Positions 9,775-18,309 of a stretch of DNA of 64,000 nt are shown one piece after another. Positions within the stretch are counted from its first letter, which is position 1. Each line of letters starts with the position of its first letter. Source of the stretch: Alteromonas aestuariivivens (lineage in GTDB: Bacteria; Pseudomonadota; Gammaproteobacteria; Enterobacterales; Alteromonadaceae); the NCBI RefSeq assembly GCF_003367475.1, contig NZ_QRHA01000013.1:19661-83660 (forward strand). The letters are read 5' to 3'. The notes below the pieces were generated by a model, which had not been told where the DNA came from, made no database searches, and saw only the letters and a program-made list of their open reading frames with translations. Position numbers and translations under genes: made by a program.

Positions 9775-10923
9775 ATGCACCGCCTGTTCCGCCAATCCAA
9801 ATTTGGCAAGTTGATACTGTGTACCCTTTTTTTCAGCAACACAGGATGCGCAGAAAGCACCACAGAACGCTCCTTTCCGCTGGGTACTCCTGCATCGCTG
9901 ATCGGATCCGGTGCACAATGGGAACCTGACAGGGGCACGTTTCGTATTAGCCGTTCCGTAACCTTTTCAAGTTTCACCAACGGAGAGATGGATGATGATC
10001 TGGAAGGTTTTTACTGGACCGTAGCGCCTGAAATCAGGCACATCATTATCGAGAAAGACGTCACCGTACATGGTCATTTTCGGGTCACTGCGCCCATCAC
10101 TATTGAGGGCAGGAACAGAAAAACCTCTCGCATTTTTGGCACTAATACCAAAGCCTGGGCCAGAGGCCCAAATGGTGTGGAAGACCAAGGCACGTCCTGT
10201 AAGACTCCAACCCAACCTGCAGCGGTTGCCGGAGACGATCGCGCTCACGATTGTGAAAAGTGGTTATTTGGTGCTATCAGCGTTGCACTGGATGCCCCGA
10301 CCGAAGGCCATTATCGTTTTAAAAACATGACTTTAGAAAACCCCAGAACCTATGCTATCACCGCTTTCAGGCAGGCTCTGGAGATCAACAATATCGACAT
10401 CCTCAATACCCGGCCAGCCCCTGATTACTCAAGCAATTCAGATGGCATCGGCGGTGGAAAAGGAACGTTGATTGAGGACGTGTTCATTGATACCTGGGAC
10501 GACAGTATCAAAATCTACCGGGATATGGTCATCCGCAACGTCAGGATTGTGCATAACCAGAATGGATCCCCGTTCCAGTTTGGGTGGTCAGACAAGGAGC
10601 CCGTTACCGCCACCCTCAACAACATTGATATCACGCAGGGTAACCGGTATGTAGGCCGGGTTTACAACCTGCCTTTGTTTGCCAACTCCGGCGGCACCGT
10701 GTCGCCCAGCCTTGATATTACCAAGCTGCGTTTTAACTATGACGACAGAGTCAGTGTACGAAAATGCCCGTCAACAACACCTATGCCTCTGGTGTACTTA
10801 TCCGATCCTGCAAGCGTTGTGAAAGTAGCAACCAGCGAGCGCGTATGGAATGCGCTCAACCGCACACATTGTGGCAACGGCACCCTTCAGCGAATTTCAA
10901 CGCTCTCAAGCACGGCTGACTAA
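9775..10923 (+). CDS. Secreted right-handed beta-helix protein, GH49-like (putative glycoside hydrolase)
   Basis: A 382-residue exported protein: basic start, hydrophobic core LILCTLFF, then NTGC, which resembles but is not a canonical lipobox, so it may be a lipoprotein or simply secreted. From about residue 85 it shows parallel beta-helix repeats (HIIIEKDVTVHGHF, PITIEG, LIEDVFIDT, MVIRNVRIV). NSDGI (D223) followed by WDDSIKIY (D242, D243) and SPFQFGWSD reproduces the three-aspartate layout of GH49 dextranase/isopullulanase enzymes. It is shorter than typical GH49 enzymes, which carry an N-terminal beta-sandwich, so it may have a reduced or different activity. Substrate unknown; alpha-glucans are the first guess. 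No operon partner. Confidence 0.65.
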   Translation: MHRLFRQSKFGKLILCTLFFSNTGCAESTTERSFPLGTPASLIGSGAQWEPDRGTFRISRSVTFSSFTNGEMDDDLEGFYWTVAPEIRHIIIEKDVTVHGHFRVTAPITIEGRNRKTSRIFGTNTKAWARGPNGVEDQGTSCKTPTQPAAVAGDDRAHDCEKWLFGAISVALDAPTEGHYRFKNMTLENPRTYAITAFRQALEINNIDILNTRPAPDYSSNSDGIGGGKGTLIEDVFIDTWDDSIKIYRDMVIRNVRIVHNQNGSPFQFGWSDKEPVTATLNNIDITQGNRYVGRVYNLPLFANSGGTVSPSLDITKLRFNYDDRVSVRKCPSTTPMPLVYLSDPASVVKVATSERVWNALNRTHCGNGTLQRISTLSSTAD

Positions 10924-11001
10924 TAGGCCAACCGGAATTAAGCACAACTTACTAACCTATTCTATATTCAAAGTATTGTGGCAATAATGCGATGGTATTT
11001 C

Positions 11002-12552
11002 ATGCAGGATGACGAGCTGGTTTTCGCCCAGGACGATGAGCCGGACGAGCAGGGAGCGCAATCGCCCCCGTGGGTTATTCTGTTGGTTGACGACGAAGAA
11101 GAAGTTCATCACGTCACTCAACTTGTATTACAGGATTTCACCTTTGATGGGCGCAAAGTTGAGTTGTTGTTTGCCCGCTCTGCCGGGCAGGCACAGAAAA
11201 TTCTGCAGCAGGCTCCGCGTCATGAAATCGCCGTTGCCATGATAGATGTGGTAATGGAAACGCATCACGCCGGCCTGGAACTCATCCGCTGGATCAGAGA
11301 AAAACTGAACAATCACGCCATCCGCCTCATCATTCGTACCGGCCAGCCAGGAGAGGCGCCTGAAGAAAATGTCATTCGGGATTACGATATTAACGACTAT
11401 AAAAGTAAAACCGAATTAACCGCCTTGCGGCTTAAATCAATGTTGTACACCGCGCTGCGCGGCTTTCGGGATATCAGCACACTTGAGCATCACCGCCTGG
11501 GGCTGGAAAAAATCATTGCGGCCACTACCCATTTTATTGAATGCGATTCCCTGCAACAGTTTGCCAGCAGTCTGCTGGACCAGATTGCAGTGGTACTGGA
11601 ACTCGAAGCACACAATATTGTTTGTTGTGCGGCGACCAGTGAAAGCCAGACTGGCGCGCTGTCTGATTTAACGCTGTTGGCCGCCAACCCCAACGCCACA
11701 TTGGGTTTTGCAACTGATATTCAGGATGTTAAGCCCCACATTCGAACCGGCTTGGAGCTGGCGCTAAAACAAAAACATTCAATTCAGTCTCCCCACTGCT
11801 TTGTGGGTTACTATGCCACACAAAAAGGCACCGAAAGTCTGCTTTATGTAGCCCATGAGGGGCCTTTGCTGCCCGTTCAGCATCACCTGCTGGGTTATTT
11901 CACCCACAACCTTGCGGTGGCTCACGAAAACCTCAAACTCCGGGAAACCATTCGGGAATCCCAAAAGGAACTGTCGTATATCATCGGCGAAGCGGTGGAA
12001 GTGCGCTCCAAGGAAACCGGCAGCCACGTACGCCGGGTGGCAGACTGCAGCTATCTGCTGGCCAAGTACTATGGACTGGACGAACAGGAAGCGGAAATGA
12101 TTCGACTGGCCTCACCCCTTCATGATGTCGGCAAAGTGGGTATTCCTGATGTCATTCTGAACAAGCCCGGTCGTCATACCTCCCAGGAGTCAAACATCAT
12201 GCGCACTCACGCCGAAATTGGGTATGAGATGCTAAAAGATTCCGCCAATCCCATCCTTCAACTCGGAGCACGAATTGCCTTTGAGCACCACGAATGCTGG
12301 AACGGAGGGGGTTACCCCAGGGGGCTGGCCGGCAAAGACATTCACATCGCCGGGCGAATTTCCGCGGTTGCAGACGTGTTTGATGCCCTTGGCAGCCGTC
12401 GCTGCTACAAGCAGCCCTGGCCTATGGACGATATCATTCGCTATTTTGAACAAAAACGCGGGCAGGCCTTTGAACCCAGACTGGTCGATATTCTGATTGA
12501 CCACATCAGTGAATTTGCCGCCATCCGCCGACAATATCCCGATCTGCACTGA
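11002..12552 (+). CDS. Response regulator with DUF3369 and HD-GYP output domain (putative c-di-GMP phosphodiesterase)
   Basis: A 516-residue protein. The receiver domain (about residues 20-150) shows LLVDDEEE and the phospho-acceptor MIDVVME, but the usual lysine region reads DYKSKTEL. The middle (about 170-310) matches the GAF-like DUF3369 domain. The C-terminal HD-GYP domain has LHDVGKVGIPD and HHECWNGGGYP; the canonical HHExxDGxGYP aspartate is asparagine here. Such proteins hydrolyse c-di-GMP under control of a cognate kinase; none is adjacent, so it is an orphan regulator. I prefer ATG 11002 (MQDDELVF); a GTG at 10978 is possible. Confidence 0.88.
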   Translation: MQDDELVFAQDDEPDEQGAQSPPWVILLVDDEEEVHHVTQLVLQDFTFDGRKVELLFARSAGQAQKILQQAPRHEIAVAMIDVVMETHHAGLELIRWIREKLNNHAIRLIIRTGQPGEAPEENVIRDYDINDYKSKTELTALRLKSMLYTALRGFRDISTLEHHRLGLEKIIAATTHFIECDSLQQFASSLLDQIAVVLELEAHNIVCCAATSESQTGALSDLTLLAANPNATLGFATDIQDVKPHIRTGLELALKQKHSIQSPHCFVGYYATQKGTESLLYVAHEGPLLPVQHHLLGYFTHNLAVAHENLKLRETIRESQKELSYIIGEAVEVRSKETGSHVRRVADCSYLLAKYYGLDEQEAEMIRLASPLHDVGKVGIPDVILNKPGRHTSQESNIMRTHAEIGYEMLKDSANPILQLGARIAFEHHECWNGGGYPRGLAGKDIHIAGRISAVADVFDALGSRRCYKQPWPMDDIIRYFEQKRGQAFEPRLVDILIDHISEFAAIRRQYPDLH

Positions 12553-12663
12553 CACCGGGTCACACAGCAGCGATTGTGCAACTCAACGCTTCGCTTTTGC
12601 AATCTGATTACTGGCCTATTACCTTATTGGTTTTCAGACACTCTTTGGCTTGGAATAACTAAA

Positions 12664-15600
12664 ATGACGACTGCCACACGAAACTGGCTGGGCGCTTCAG
12701 CGCTCGCCGTGCTGCTTGGAATAGTGCCTGCCACTGCCAGCGCACAGAACCCGACAGATAGCACATCCGGCTACGATACCGAAAACTGGGATGTACTTAA
12801 CCCGCCATTCGAACTGAATGCTGTTACCATTCGCACCGAACAGACTACCTGGTCCAGCCTCGATATTTCTCCCGACGGCAAAACCATGGTGTTTGATATG
12901 CTGGGAGATATTTACCTGGTTGATGTGACAGGCGGTGACGCCAGGCCCCTGACCCAGGATTTTGCCTGGAATATCCACCCTTCTTTTTCCCCTGATGGCA
13001 GTCAAGTTGCCTTTATCTCTGACCGCGGGGGAGTATCGAACATCTGGGTAATGAATACCGACGGGACTAACCTGAAACAGATATCCCAGGAAAAGGCCAA
13101 TTTGATTCACAGCCCCAAATGGAGCCCGGATGGTGATTATCTGGTTGCAACCAAAGGCATTATGTCCAGCCGCAGCATTCCCGCCGGTGAGATCTGGATG
13201 TATCACAAAGCCGGTGGTGATGGTGTTGCCATAAAAGAACGGGTAAACGGCCAGCGTGATCAGCAAAACATAGCAGACCCGGTGTTTTCCCACGATGGCA
13301 GGTACCTCTACTACACCGAAAATACCGTGCCCGGCAGCCGCTTTGACTATAATCGGGACCCGCTTGAGGGCATTTTTGCCATCACCCGCTATGACCGCGA
13401 AACCGGTGAAGAGAGCCGTTTTGTCAGTGGTACCGGCGGTGCCGTTGTCCCCACTCCGTCCCCCGACGGCAAGTATCTGGCTTTTGTACGCCGGGTAAAA
13501 AACAAAACCGGCCTGTTCGTCAAAGACCTCACCAATGGTGAAGAAAAAGCTCTGACTCTGACACTGGAGAGGGACATGCAGGAAGGCTTTGGTTCGGAGG
13601 GCTACTTTGCCTATTTTGACTGGCTGCCGGATTCTTCCGCACTGGTTTACTGGACAGCCGGTAACTTTCATAAAATCAACATCGACAACCTCAATATTAG
13701 CGACATCCCGGTATCGGTAGAGGCGACAGTCCAGTTTGCCGATGCACTACGTTTTAATGTGGCTGTGGCTCCGGACCAAGTCGATGTGCGCATGATCCGC
13801 TGGTCACAGAAATCACCAGATGGCAAATCAGTGCTGTTCCAGGCACTGGGCAAGCTGTATGTGCGTGACATAAAATCCGGCAAAATCCACCGCCTGACCA
13901 AACAGAGCGATCACGACGAATACTTTCCCCGATATTCAAACGACGGCAAATACATTGTGTACACCAGCTGGAACGATCAGGAGCTGGGGCAGGTTCGCAT
14001 CGTGCCTGCCCGCGGCGGCAAAGGCAAAGTCATCACCAAGCAGCCCGGTCACTATGTGGAACCCAGCTTTTCGCCAGATGGTAAAAAAGTCACCTATCGC
14101 AAATTCACCGGCGGGTACCTGCTCGCTCCAAGATACTCGCTAAACCCCGGGTTGTACGTCATTGACCTGGATTCCGACACTGAAACCAAAGTTGCCGACT
14201 CCGGATTCGAGCCACATTTCGCCGGTAGCAGTGAGCGGATTTACTTCACCGAATCGGTAAGTGGCAAACCCTACCCCGAAACCCAGTTGAGCAGCGTCGA
14301 CCTCAACGGCGAAGACAAGCGTACCCATTTGTACGGCGCTGACAAAATCAGTGAATACCGCTTATCGCACGACGGCAAATGGGTTGCCTTTGTTCACCAG
14401 TTCAAAACCTACGCCGCACCGTTTTTAGACAATGGCAAAACCCTGAATCTCGGCCCGGATATGACGTCTCTGCCAGTCAGACAACTATCTGCCCAGGCTG
14501 GGGAATACCTCAACTGGAGCCCCGGCAACGATTCTGTTGGCTGGTTCCATGGCCCTTATTATTTTGAGCGTGCTCTGAAGGATGCGTTCAAATTTGTCGA
14601 AGGCAGCCCCGACCCTCTGCCCGAGCCGGAAGAGGAAGGGATGGATCTGTCCTTTCAGGTTGATGCCGACAAGCCAAAAGGCTACAAAGCCCTAATTGGT
14701 GGCACGGTAGTGACCATGCGCGACGCCGACAGGCAACAGGAAGTCATTGAAAACGGGGTGGTGCTAATAAAGGATAACCGCATTGAAGCAGTAGGAAAGA
14801 TGGGCAATGTCGCTATCCCCGATGATACTCAAATTCTGGATGTGAGCGGCAAAACGGTGCTCCCCGGGCTGGTTGATACACACGCCCATGGTGCTCAGGG
14901 TCGCAATGAGATCATCCCACAGCAGAACTGGAACCAGTACTCTAATCTCGCCTTTGGCGTTACCACCATCCACGATCCGTCCAATGATACCACTGAGATT
15001 TTCGCCGCAGCCGAACTGCAGCGCACCGGCAACATCCTGGCTCCGCGGATTTATTCAACCGGTGCAATTCTCTACGGCGCTGAATCCCTGGGCTACAAAG
15101 CGGTTATCAACAGCTACGAGGACGCCTTCTTCCACGTAGAGCGCCTGAAGGAAAGCGGAGCCATTTCGGTAAAAAGCTACAACCAGCCACGCCGTGATCA
15201 GCGCCAGCAGGTACTGTGGGCATCTCATAATCAGCAAATGATGGTAGTGCCGGAGGGCGGCGGTAAATTCCAGCAGAACATGACCATGCTGGTTGACGGG
15301 CACACGGGCCTTGAGCACAGCCTGCCCATTCCCAGAGGCTATGACGACGTCTCCCAGCTGTGGAAAGCAACCCGATTCGGTTACACCCCTACTTTTGTCG
15401 TTTCCTATGGTGGCCTGATGGGTGAGGAATACTGGTATGATCGTACCGAGGTGTGGAAGAATGCCCGCCTGCTGCGGTATACACCGTCCTTCCTGCTGGA
15501 TGAACGCGCCATTCGCCGGCCAACGGCTCCGGACAACCAGTACAATCACTTTGCCGTTGCCCGATATGCCAAAGAACTGCGCGATCAGGGCGTGACTGTG

Positions 15601-15999
15601 CACATTGGTGCCCACGGCCAGCGCGAAGGGCTGGGAGCACACTGGGAGTTATGGCATATGGCTCAGGGAGGCTTCACCCCCTGGGAAGCACTGCGCGGCG
15701 GTACCATAGACGGAGCACGCCATCTGGGCATGAGTGGCGACATTGGCAGTATCGAAACCGGCAAGCTGGCCGACCTGGTAGTAACCGACGGCACAGTGCT
15801 GTCTGATATTCGGCGCAGCGAGTATGTTTCGTATACCGTCCTTAACGGGCGAATATACGATGCTGCGACAATGAACGAAATCGGCAGCAGTAAGCAACGT
15901 CCCTCCTTCTTCTTCGAACAGGACAATGCGACCTTTATGCCGGAAGAAACCCGCTCTGAAGTCAGCGCCAAAGCGCATAAATATCACTGGCAACACTGA
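12664..15999 (+). CDS. Secreted TolB-like beta-propeller plus amidohydrolase protein
   Basis: A 1111-residue exported protein. The signal peptide (residues 1 to about 27, ASALAVLLGIVPATASA) is followed by WD40-like/TolB repeats recognisable by recurring SPDGK, FSPDG and SHDGRYL units through about residue 650. A C-terminal metal-dependent amidohydrolase domain follows, with LPGLVDTHAHG (HxH near residue 740), a histidine in GLEHSLP, HIGAHGQ, and the family-typical ending GSIETGKLADLVV. Relatives are annotated as amidohydrolases of unknown substrate, possibly peptidic or cyclic amides. The start is ATG 12664; an upstream in-frame start lacks signal-peptide character. A bidirectional hairpin terminator follows the stop. 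Confidence 0.88.
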   Translation: MTTATRNWLGASALAVLLGIVPATASAQNPTDSTSGYDTENWDVLNPPFELNAVTIRTEQTTWSSLDISPDGKTMVFDMLGDIYLVDVTGGDARPLTQDFAWNIHPSFSPDGSQVAFISDRGGVSNIWVMNTDGTNLKQISQEKANLIHSPKWSPDGDYLVATKGIMSSRSIPAGEIWMYHKAGGDGVAIKERVNGQRDQQNIADPVFSHDGRYLYYTENTVPGSRFDYNRDPLEGIFAITRYDRETGEESRFVSGTGGAVVPTPSPDGKYLAFVRRVKNKTGLFVKDLTNGEEKALTLTLERDMQEGFGSEGYFAYFDWLPDSSALVYWTAGNFHKINIDNLNISDIPVSVEATVQFADALRFNVAVAPDQVDVRMIRWSQKSPDGKSVLFQALGKLYVRDIKSGKIHRLTKQSDHDEYFPRYSNDGKYIVYTSWNDQELGQVRIVPARGGKGKVITKQPGHYVEPSFSPDGKKVTYRKFTGGYLLAPRYSLNPGLYVIDLDSDTETKVADSGFEPHFAGSSERIYFTESVSGKPYPETQLSSVDLNGEDKRTHLYGADKISEYRLSHDGKWVAFVHQFKTYAAPFLDNGKTLNLGPDMTSLPVRQLSAQAGEYLNWSPGNDSVGWFHGPYYFERALKDAFKFVEGSPDPLPEPEEEGMDLSFQVDADKPKGYKALIGGTVVTMRDADRQQEVIENGVVLIKDNRIEAVGKMGNVAIPDDTQILDVSGKTVLPGLVDTHAHGAQGRNEIIPQQNWNQYSNLAFGVTTIHDPSNDTTEIFAAAELQRTGNILAPRIYSTGAILYGAESLGYKAVINSYEDAFFHVERLKESGAISVKSYNQPRRDQRQQVLWASHNQQMMVVPEGGGKFQQNMTMLVDGHTGLEHSLPIPRGYDDVSQLWKATRFGYTPTFVVSYGGLMGEEYWYDRTEVWKNARLLRYTPSFLLDERAIRRPTAPDNQYNHFAVARYAKELRDQGVTVHIGAHGQREGLGAHWELWHMAQGGFTPWEALRGGTIDGARHLGMSGDIGSIETGKLADLVVTDGTVLSDIRRSEYVSYTVLNGRIYDAATMNEIGSSKQRPSFFFEQDNATFMPEETRSEVSAKAHKYHWQH

Positions 16000-16017
16000 G
16001 ATAGTAAGCGCTTAAAT

Positions 16018-16051
16018 AAAACGCCCCGCTGATATTCCGGGGCGTTTTTTT
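16018..16051. terminator. Bidirectional rho-independent terminator
   Basis: An 8-bp perfect stem, ACGCCCCG (16021-16028) with CGGGGCGT (16038-16045), has a 9-base loop and is followed by a T-run on the plus strand and preceded by A residues. It sits between the convergent amidohydrolase and HMG-CoA reductase genes and can serve both. Confidence 0.85.
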
Positions 16052-16065
16052 ATTTCCGGGGCAGG

Positions 16066-17610
16066 CTAGCGGTTTCTGCCGTACTGTTCATGAGACGAGA
16101 CCCAGTCGGAAGAGGAAATTGCCGACGCCAGTGATATTTCCCCTGCCAGTGCCACAGCGCCCACGATTTCTGCAAATTTGTAAACCTTGCCACGCCCATA
16201 GCAATCCAGCATTTCCAGGCACTCTCTTTGAGTACCAATTCCGGTGCCGCCACCATAGGTCGCCACAATCAGAGAGGGTATAGTCAACGAAATATACAAA
16301 TCCCCTTCATCGGTCAATTCCGAGTACATAATTCCTGCAGAAGACTCTGACACATTCGCCACATCCTGCCCTGTGGCGATAAACATGGCGGTGATGCCAT
16401 TGGGTGAATGCAGTCCGGTATTGTTCACCCCGGATAAAAACGACCCGACTCCGGCCACGCGCCCGTGATAATCAATTTGTTTGGGCTCCACCCGCATTAC
16501 GTTGAGCAGATGCTCGCGTTTAATAGTCGCTTCGGCAGTTACCCTTTTTCCCCGGGTGCGCATGATGTTTATCTGGGATGCTTTTTTATCTGTGGCGAAA
16601 TTGGATTCGAGATAAAAATTCTGGACCCCGGGATAGTGGTCCAGAATCCAGCCACAGGCAGCAAAAGTTGCCCTGCCTACCATATTCTGCCCTGCGGCAT
16701 CTCCGGTTCGGTAATTGAAACGCAAGAAGGCAAATTTATTCGACAGGAAGTTATCAATGTAGGTCAGCTTCGCGACTGACGATGTGGACTCGGCCTGCTC
16801 GCGGATAGTCTCAATATTGGCATTCACCCAGGCCACGAAGTCCCTCGCACCACGGGCATTCTCAAATACAAAAACAGGCGCGCGCTGCATTGCATCGTCA
16901 ACCACGGTTGCCGTCACCCCGCCACTCATATTCAACAGTTTCATGCCACGGTTATACGACGCCACCAACGTGCCTTCGGTAGTCGCCAAAGGCACTACAA
17001 ACTCTCCCTGGGCATGCTCGCCATTTATATGCAAAGGCCCGGCTATACCGATAGGAACCTGGGCCACTCCGATAAAATGTTCGATATTTCCTTTCAGGCT
17101 GCCGGGATCAACAGAGTAACGACCAACATGATCCAGTGTGTGCTGGCTGAACGACTCAAAGTAGCGTTGCCTCTCGGCAATGATTTCCGGCTGATAGTCA
17201 TCGTGTACATCGCGGGGAATATGTCGGGTACTGCTGCCGGATTCAGACACATTGTCCTGAACATCAAAGCTCAGCTTGCCAAACGGCGACGCTACAAAAC
17301 ACACTTCCAGGTTGCGCTTTTCAGGGCTGACTTCGGCATCGATCTGCAATGTGAGCGTAATTTCCTCGCGCAAAGCAAAAGGCGTTGGCCCGCGCTGGTT
17401 CAGTTCACTGGCTTTGATTTGTGACTCAGATCCGGTCTGGACCAGAATCTGATCAGGAGAGAAGATTTCGCCGTCCAGGCTCACAAATTGGATTTCCCGA
17501 ATTACAGCATCCTTTAACCGGTTTTTCAGGGTAAAGCAGATGCCGTCCGGCGTTTTGGTGAGGCTGCCATGGGTATACAGCTGTCTGAGTAGCATTTTGG
17601 GTACAAACAT
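16066..17610 (-). CDS. Class I 3-hydroxy-3-methylglutaryl-CoA reductase with N-terminal extension
   Basis: HMG-CoA reductase makes mevalonate from HMG-CoA with two NAD(P)H. The 514-residue product has all class I catalytic residues: glutamate in LATTEGTLVAS (about 212), lysine in ATDKKAS (342-343), aspartate in GQDVAN (416) and C-terminal histidine in VSSHEQY (507). The cofactor/dimer motif GDAAGQNMV is also present. Unlike eukaryotic class I enzymes it has no membrane domain; instead residues 1 to about 125 form a soluble, beta-rich-looking extension I do not recognise. The start is ATG 17610 with AAGGA 7 bases upstream. It is divergent from a small LuxR-type regulator; no other mevalonate-pathway gene lies in the window. 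The physiological role is unclear. Confidence 0.92.
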   Translation of the reverse strand: MFVPKMLLRQLYTHGSLTKTPDGICFTLKNRLKDAVIREIQFVSLDGEIFSPDQILVQTGSESQIKASELNQRGPTPFALREEITLTLQIDAEVSPEKRNLEVCFVASPFGKLSFDVQDNVSESGSSTRHIPRDVHDDYQPEIIAERQRYFESFSQHTLDHVGRYSVDPGSLKGNIEHFIGVAQVPIGIAGPLHINGEHAQGEFVVPLATTEGTLVASYNRGMKLLNMSGGVTATVVDDAMQRAPVFVFENARGARDFVAWVNANIETIREQAESTSSVAKLTYIDNFLSNKFAFLRFNYRTGDAAGQNMVGRATFAACGWILDHYPGVQNFYLESNFATDKKASQINIMRTRGKRVTAEATIKREHLLNVMRVEPKQIDYHGRVAGVGSFLSGVNNTGLHSPNGITAMFIATGQDVANVSESSAGIMYSELTDEGDLYISLTIPSLIVATYGGGTGIGTQRECLEMLDCYGRGKVYKFAEIVGAVALAGEISLASAISSSDWVSSHEQYGRNR

Positions 17611-17646
17611 GAGAATTCCTTTATTCGATTTATTTTTAAAGTAGCG

Positions 17647-17666
17647 GGTTAACCTGACAGTTAACC
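17647..17666. promoter_or_regulatory. 20-bp palindrome in the HMG-CoA reductase leader
   Basis: GGTTAAC and GTTAACC form a perfect 7-bp inverted repeat separated by CTGACA, 37 bases upstream of the HMG-CoA reductase ATG. It could be a dimeric operator, for example for the divergent LuxR-type protein, or a leader hairpin. The regulator assignment is inference. Confidence 0.5.
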
Positions 17667-17851
17667 GCAGCAGGCAATCGGTTCCTGAATTGCGCTGCTT
17701 ATTCAAATCCTATAGTTGTCGGCAAATTCAGCGCTGTCAAATTTGGGACATCTGTTTCAAAAATGGGACAAATCACCGATTTGAAGCATTAAATTCTCCC
17801 TCGTCCTGAGTCTTGAAGCCATTGAACTGACTTTTAAAGTAGTCTGGTGCT

Positions 17852-17869
17852 GTCAGTAAGGATACTGAC
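17852..17869. promoter_or_regulatory. 18-bp palindrome upstream of the LuxR-type gene
   Basis: GTCAGTA-AGGA-TACTGAC is a perfect 7-bp inverted repeat 63 bases before the LuxR-type ATG. It shares the CTGTCAG/CTGACAG core with the palindrome at 17647-17666 on the HMG-CoA reductase side, so one protein may bind both. That link is inference from pattern similarity. Confidence 0.45.
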
Positions 17870-17932
17870 CGGAAAAAGGCAATACGAAGTAATGCCCGAT
17901 TCCATTCACAGCTAGCCGAATAGGAGCAACAT

Positions 17933-18193
17933 ATGGAAATCACCAAAAGCAACTGCAGTCTGGAACAAAAAGTGGCTCAACTTTCAAAGCGGGAACTTCA
18001 GGTTACCCACAAGATTCTGGAAGGGCTGCCCAACAAGTCAATTGCCAACCAGCTGTTTATCAGCGAAAGAACGGTAAAATTTCACTGCGCCAATATTTAC
18101 CGGAAACTGGAAATTCGTAACCGGGCAAGCCTGATGGCGGTGTATTTCCGGCACCTGTACGAGCCTGCGCTGACAGCATTTATGAACAGATAA
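17933..18193 (+). CDS. Stand-alone LuxR-type HTH transcriptional regulator
   Basis: An 86-residue protein that is essentially just a LuxR/GerE DNA-binding domain: LSKRELQVTHKILEGLPNKS, then SIANQLFISERTVKFHCANI (the recognition helix region) and IYRKLEIRNRASL. There is no receiver or autoinducer-binding domain, so activity would depend on expression level or a partner, as in small GerE-like regulators. The start is ATG 17933 with AGGAGC well spaced. It is divergent from the HMG-CoA reductase gene and is the obvious candidate for regulating it. Confidence 0.88.
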   Translation: MEITKSNCSLEQKVAQLSKRELQVTHKILEGLPNKSIANQLFISERTVKFHCANIYRKLEIRNRASLMAVYFRHLYEPALTAFMNR

Positions 18194-18267
18194 CGGGCTG
18201 ACCTGGATTACACAGGACTATGCCGCGGGAATGCCAGCCTGAAGCCGGAAAGTGACACTGTGATAGC

Positions 18268-18295
18268 CAAAAAAATGGCCGCTAACTGCGGCCAT
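18268..18295 (-). terminator. Rho-independent terminator of hslVU
   Basis: On the minus strand an 8-bp stem ATGGCCGC/GCGGCCAT (arms at 18275-18282 and 18288-18295) with a 5-base loop is followed by a run of T residues, just after the hslU stop. Confidence 0.85.
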
Positions 18296-18309
18296 CTTCT
18301 TGTTAAGAA

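Larger units (their letters stand above)
17611..17932. other. Divergent intergenic region between HMG-CoA reductase and LuxR-type gene
   Basis: This 322-base region has no credible ORF. Besides the two palindromes listed separately, it holds two direct GGGACA copies (17745-17750 and 17765-17770) exactly 20 bp apart, about two helical turns, flanked by TCAAAT and its inverse ATTTGA. It presumably carries promoters for both genes; no convincing sigma-70 pair was assigned. Confidence 0.5.

Noticed and set aside
12697..13671. 324-aa ORF on the minus strand
   Set aside because: It lies fully antisense to the TolB-propeller gene, has no recognisable domain, and the plus-strand protein has clear family motifs.
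15055..15642. 195-aa minus-strand ORF
   Set aside because: Shadow of the amidohydrolase domain; no start signals.
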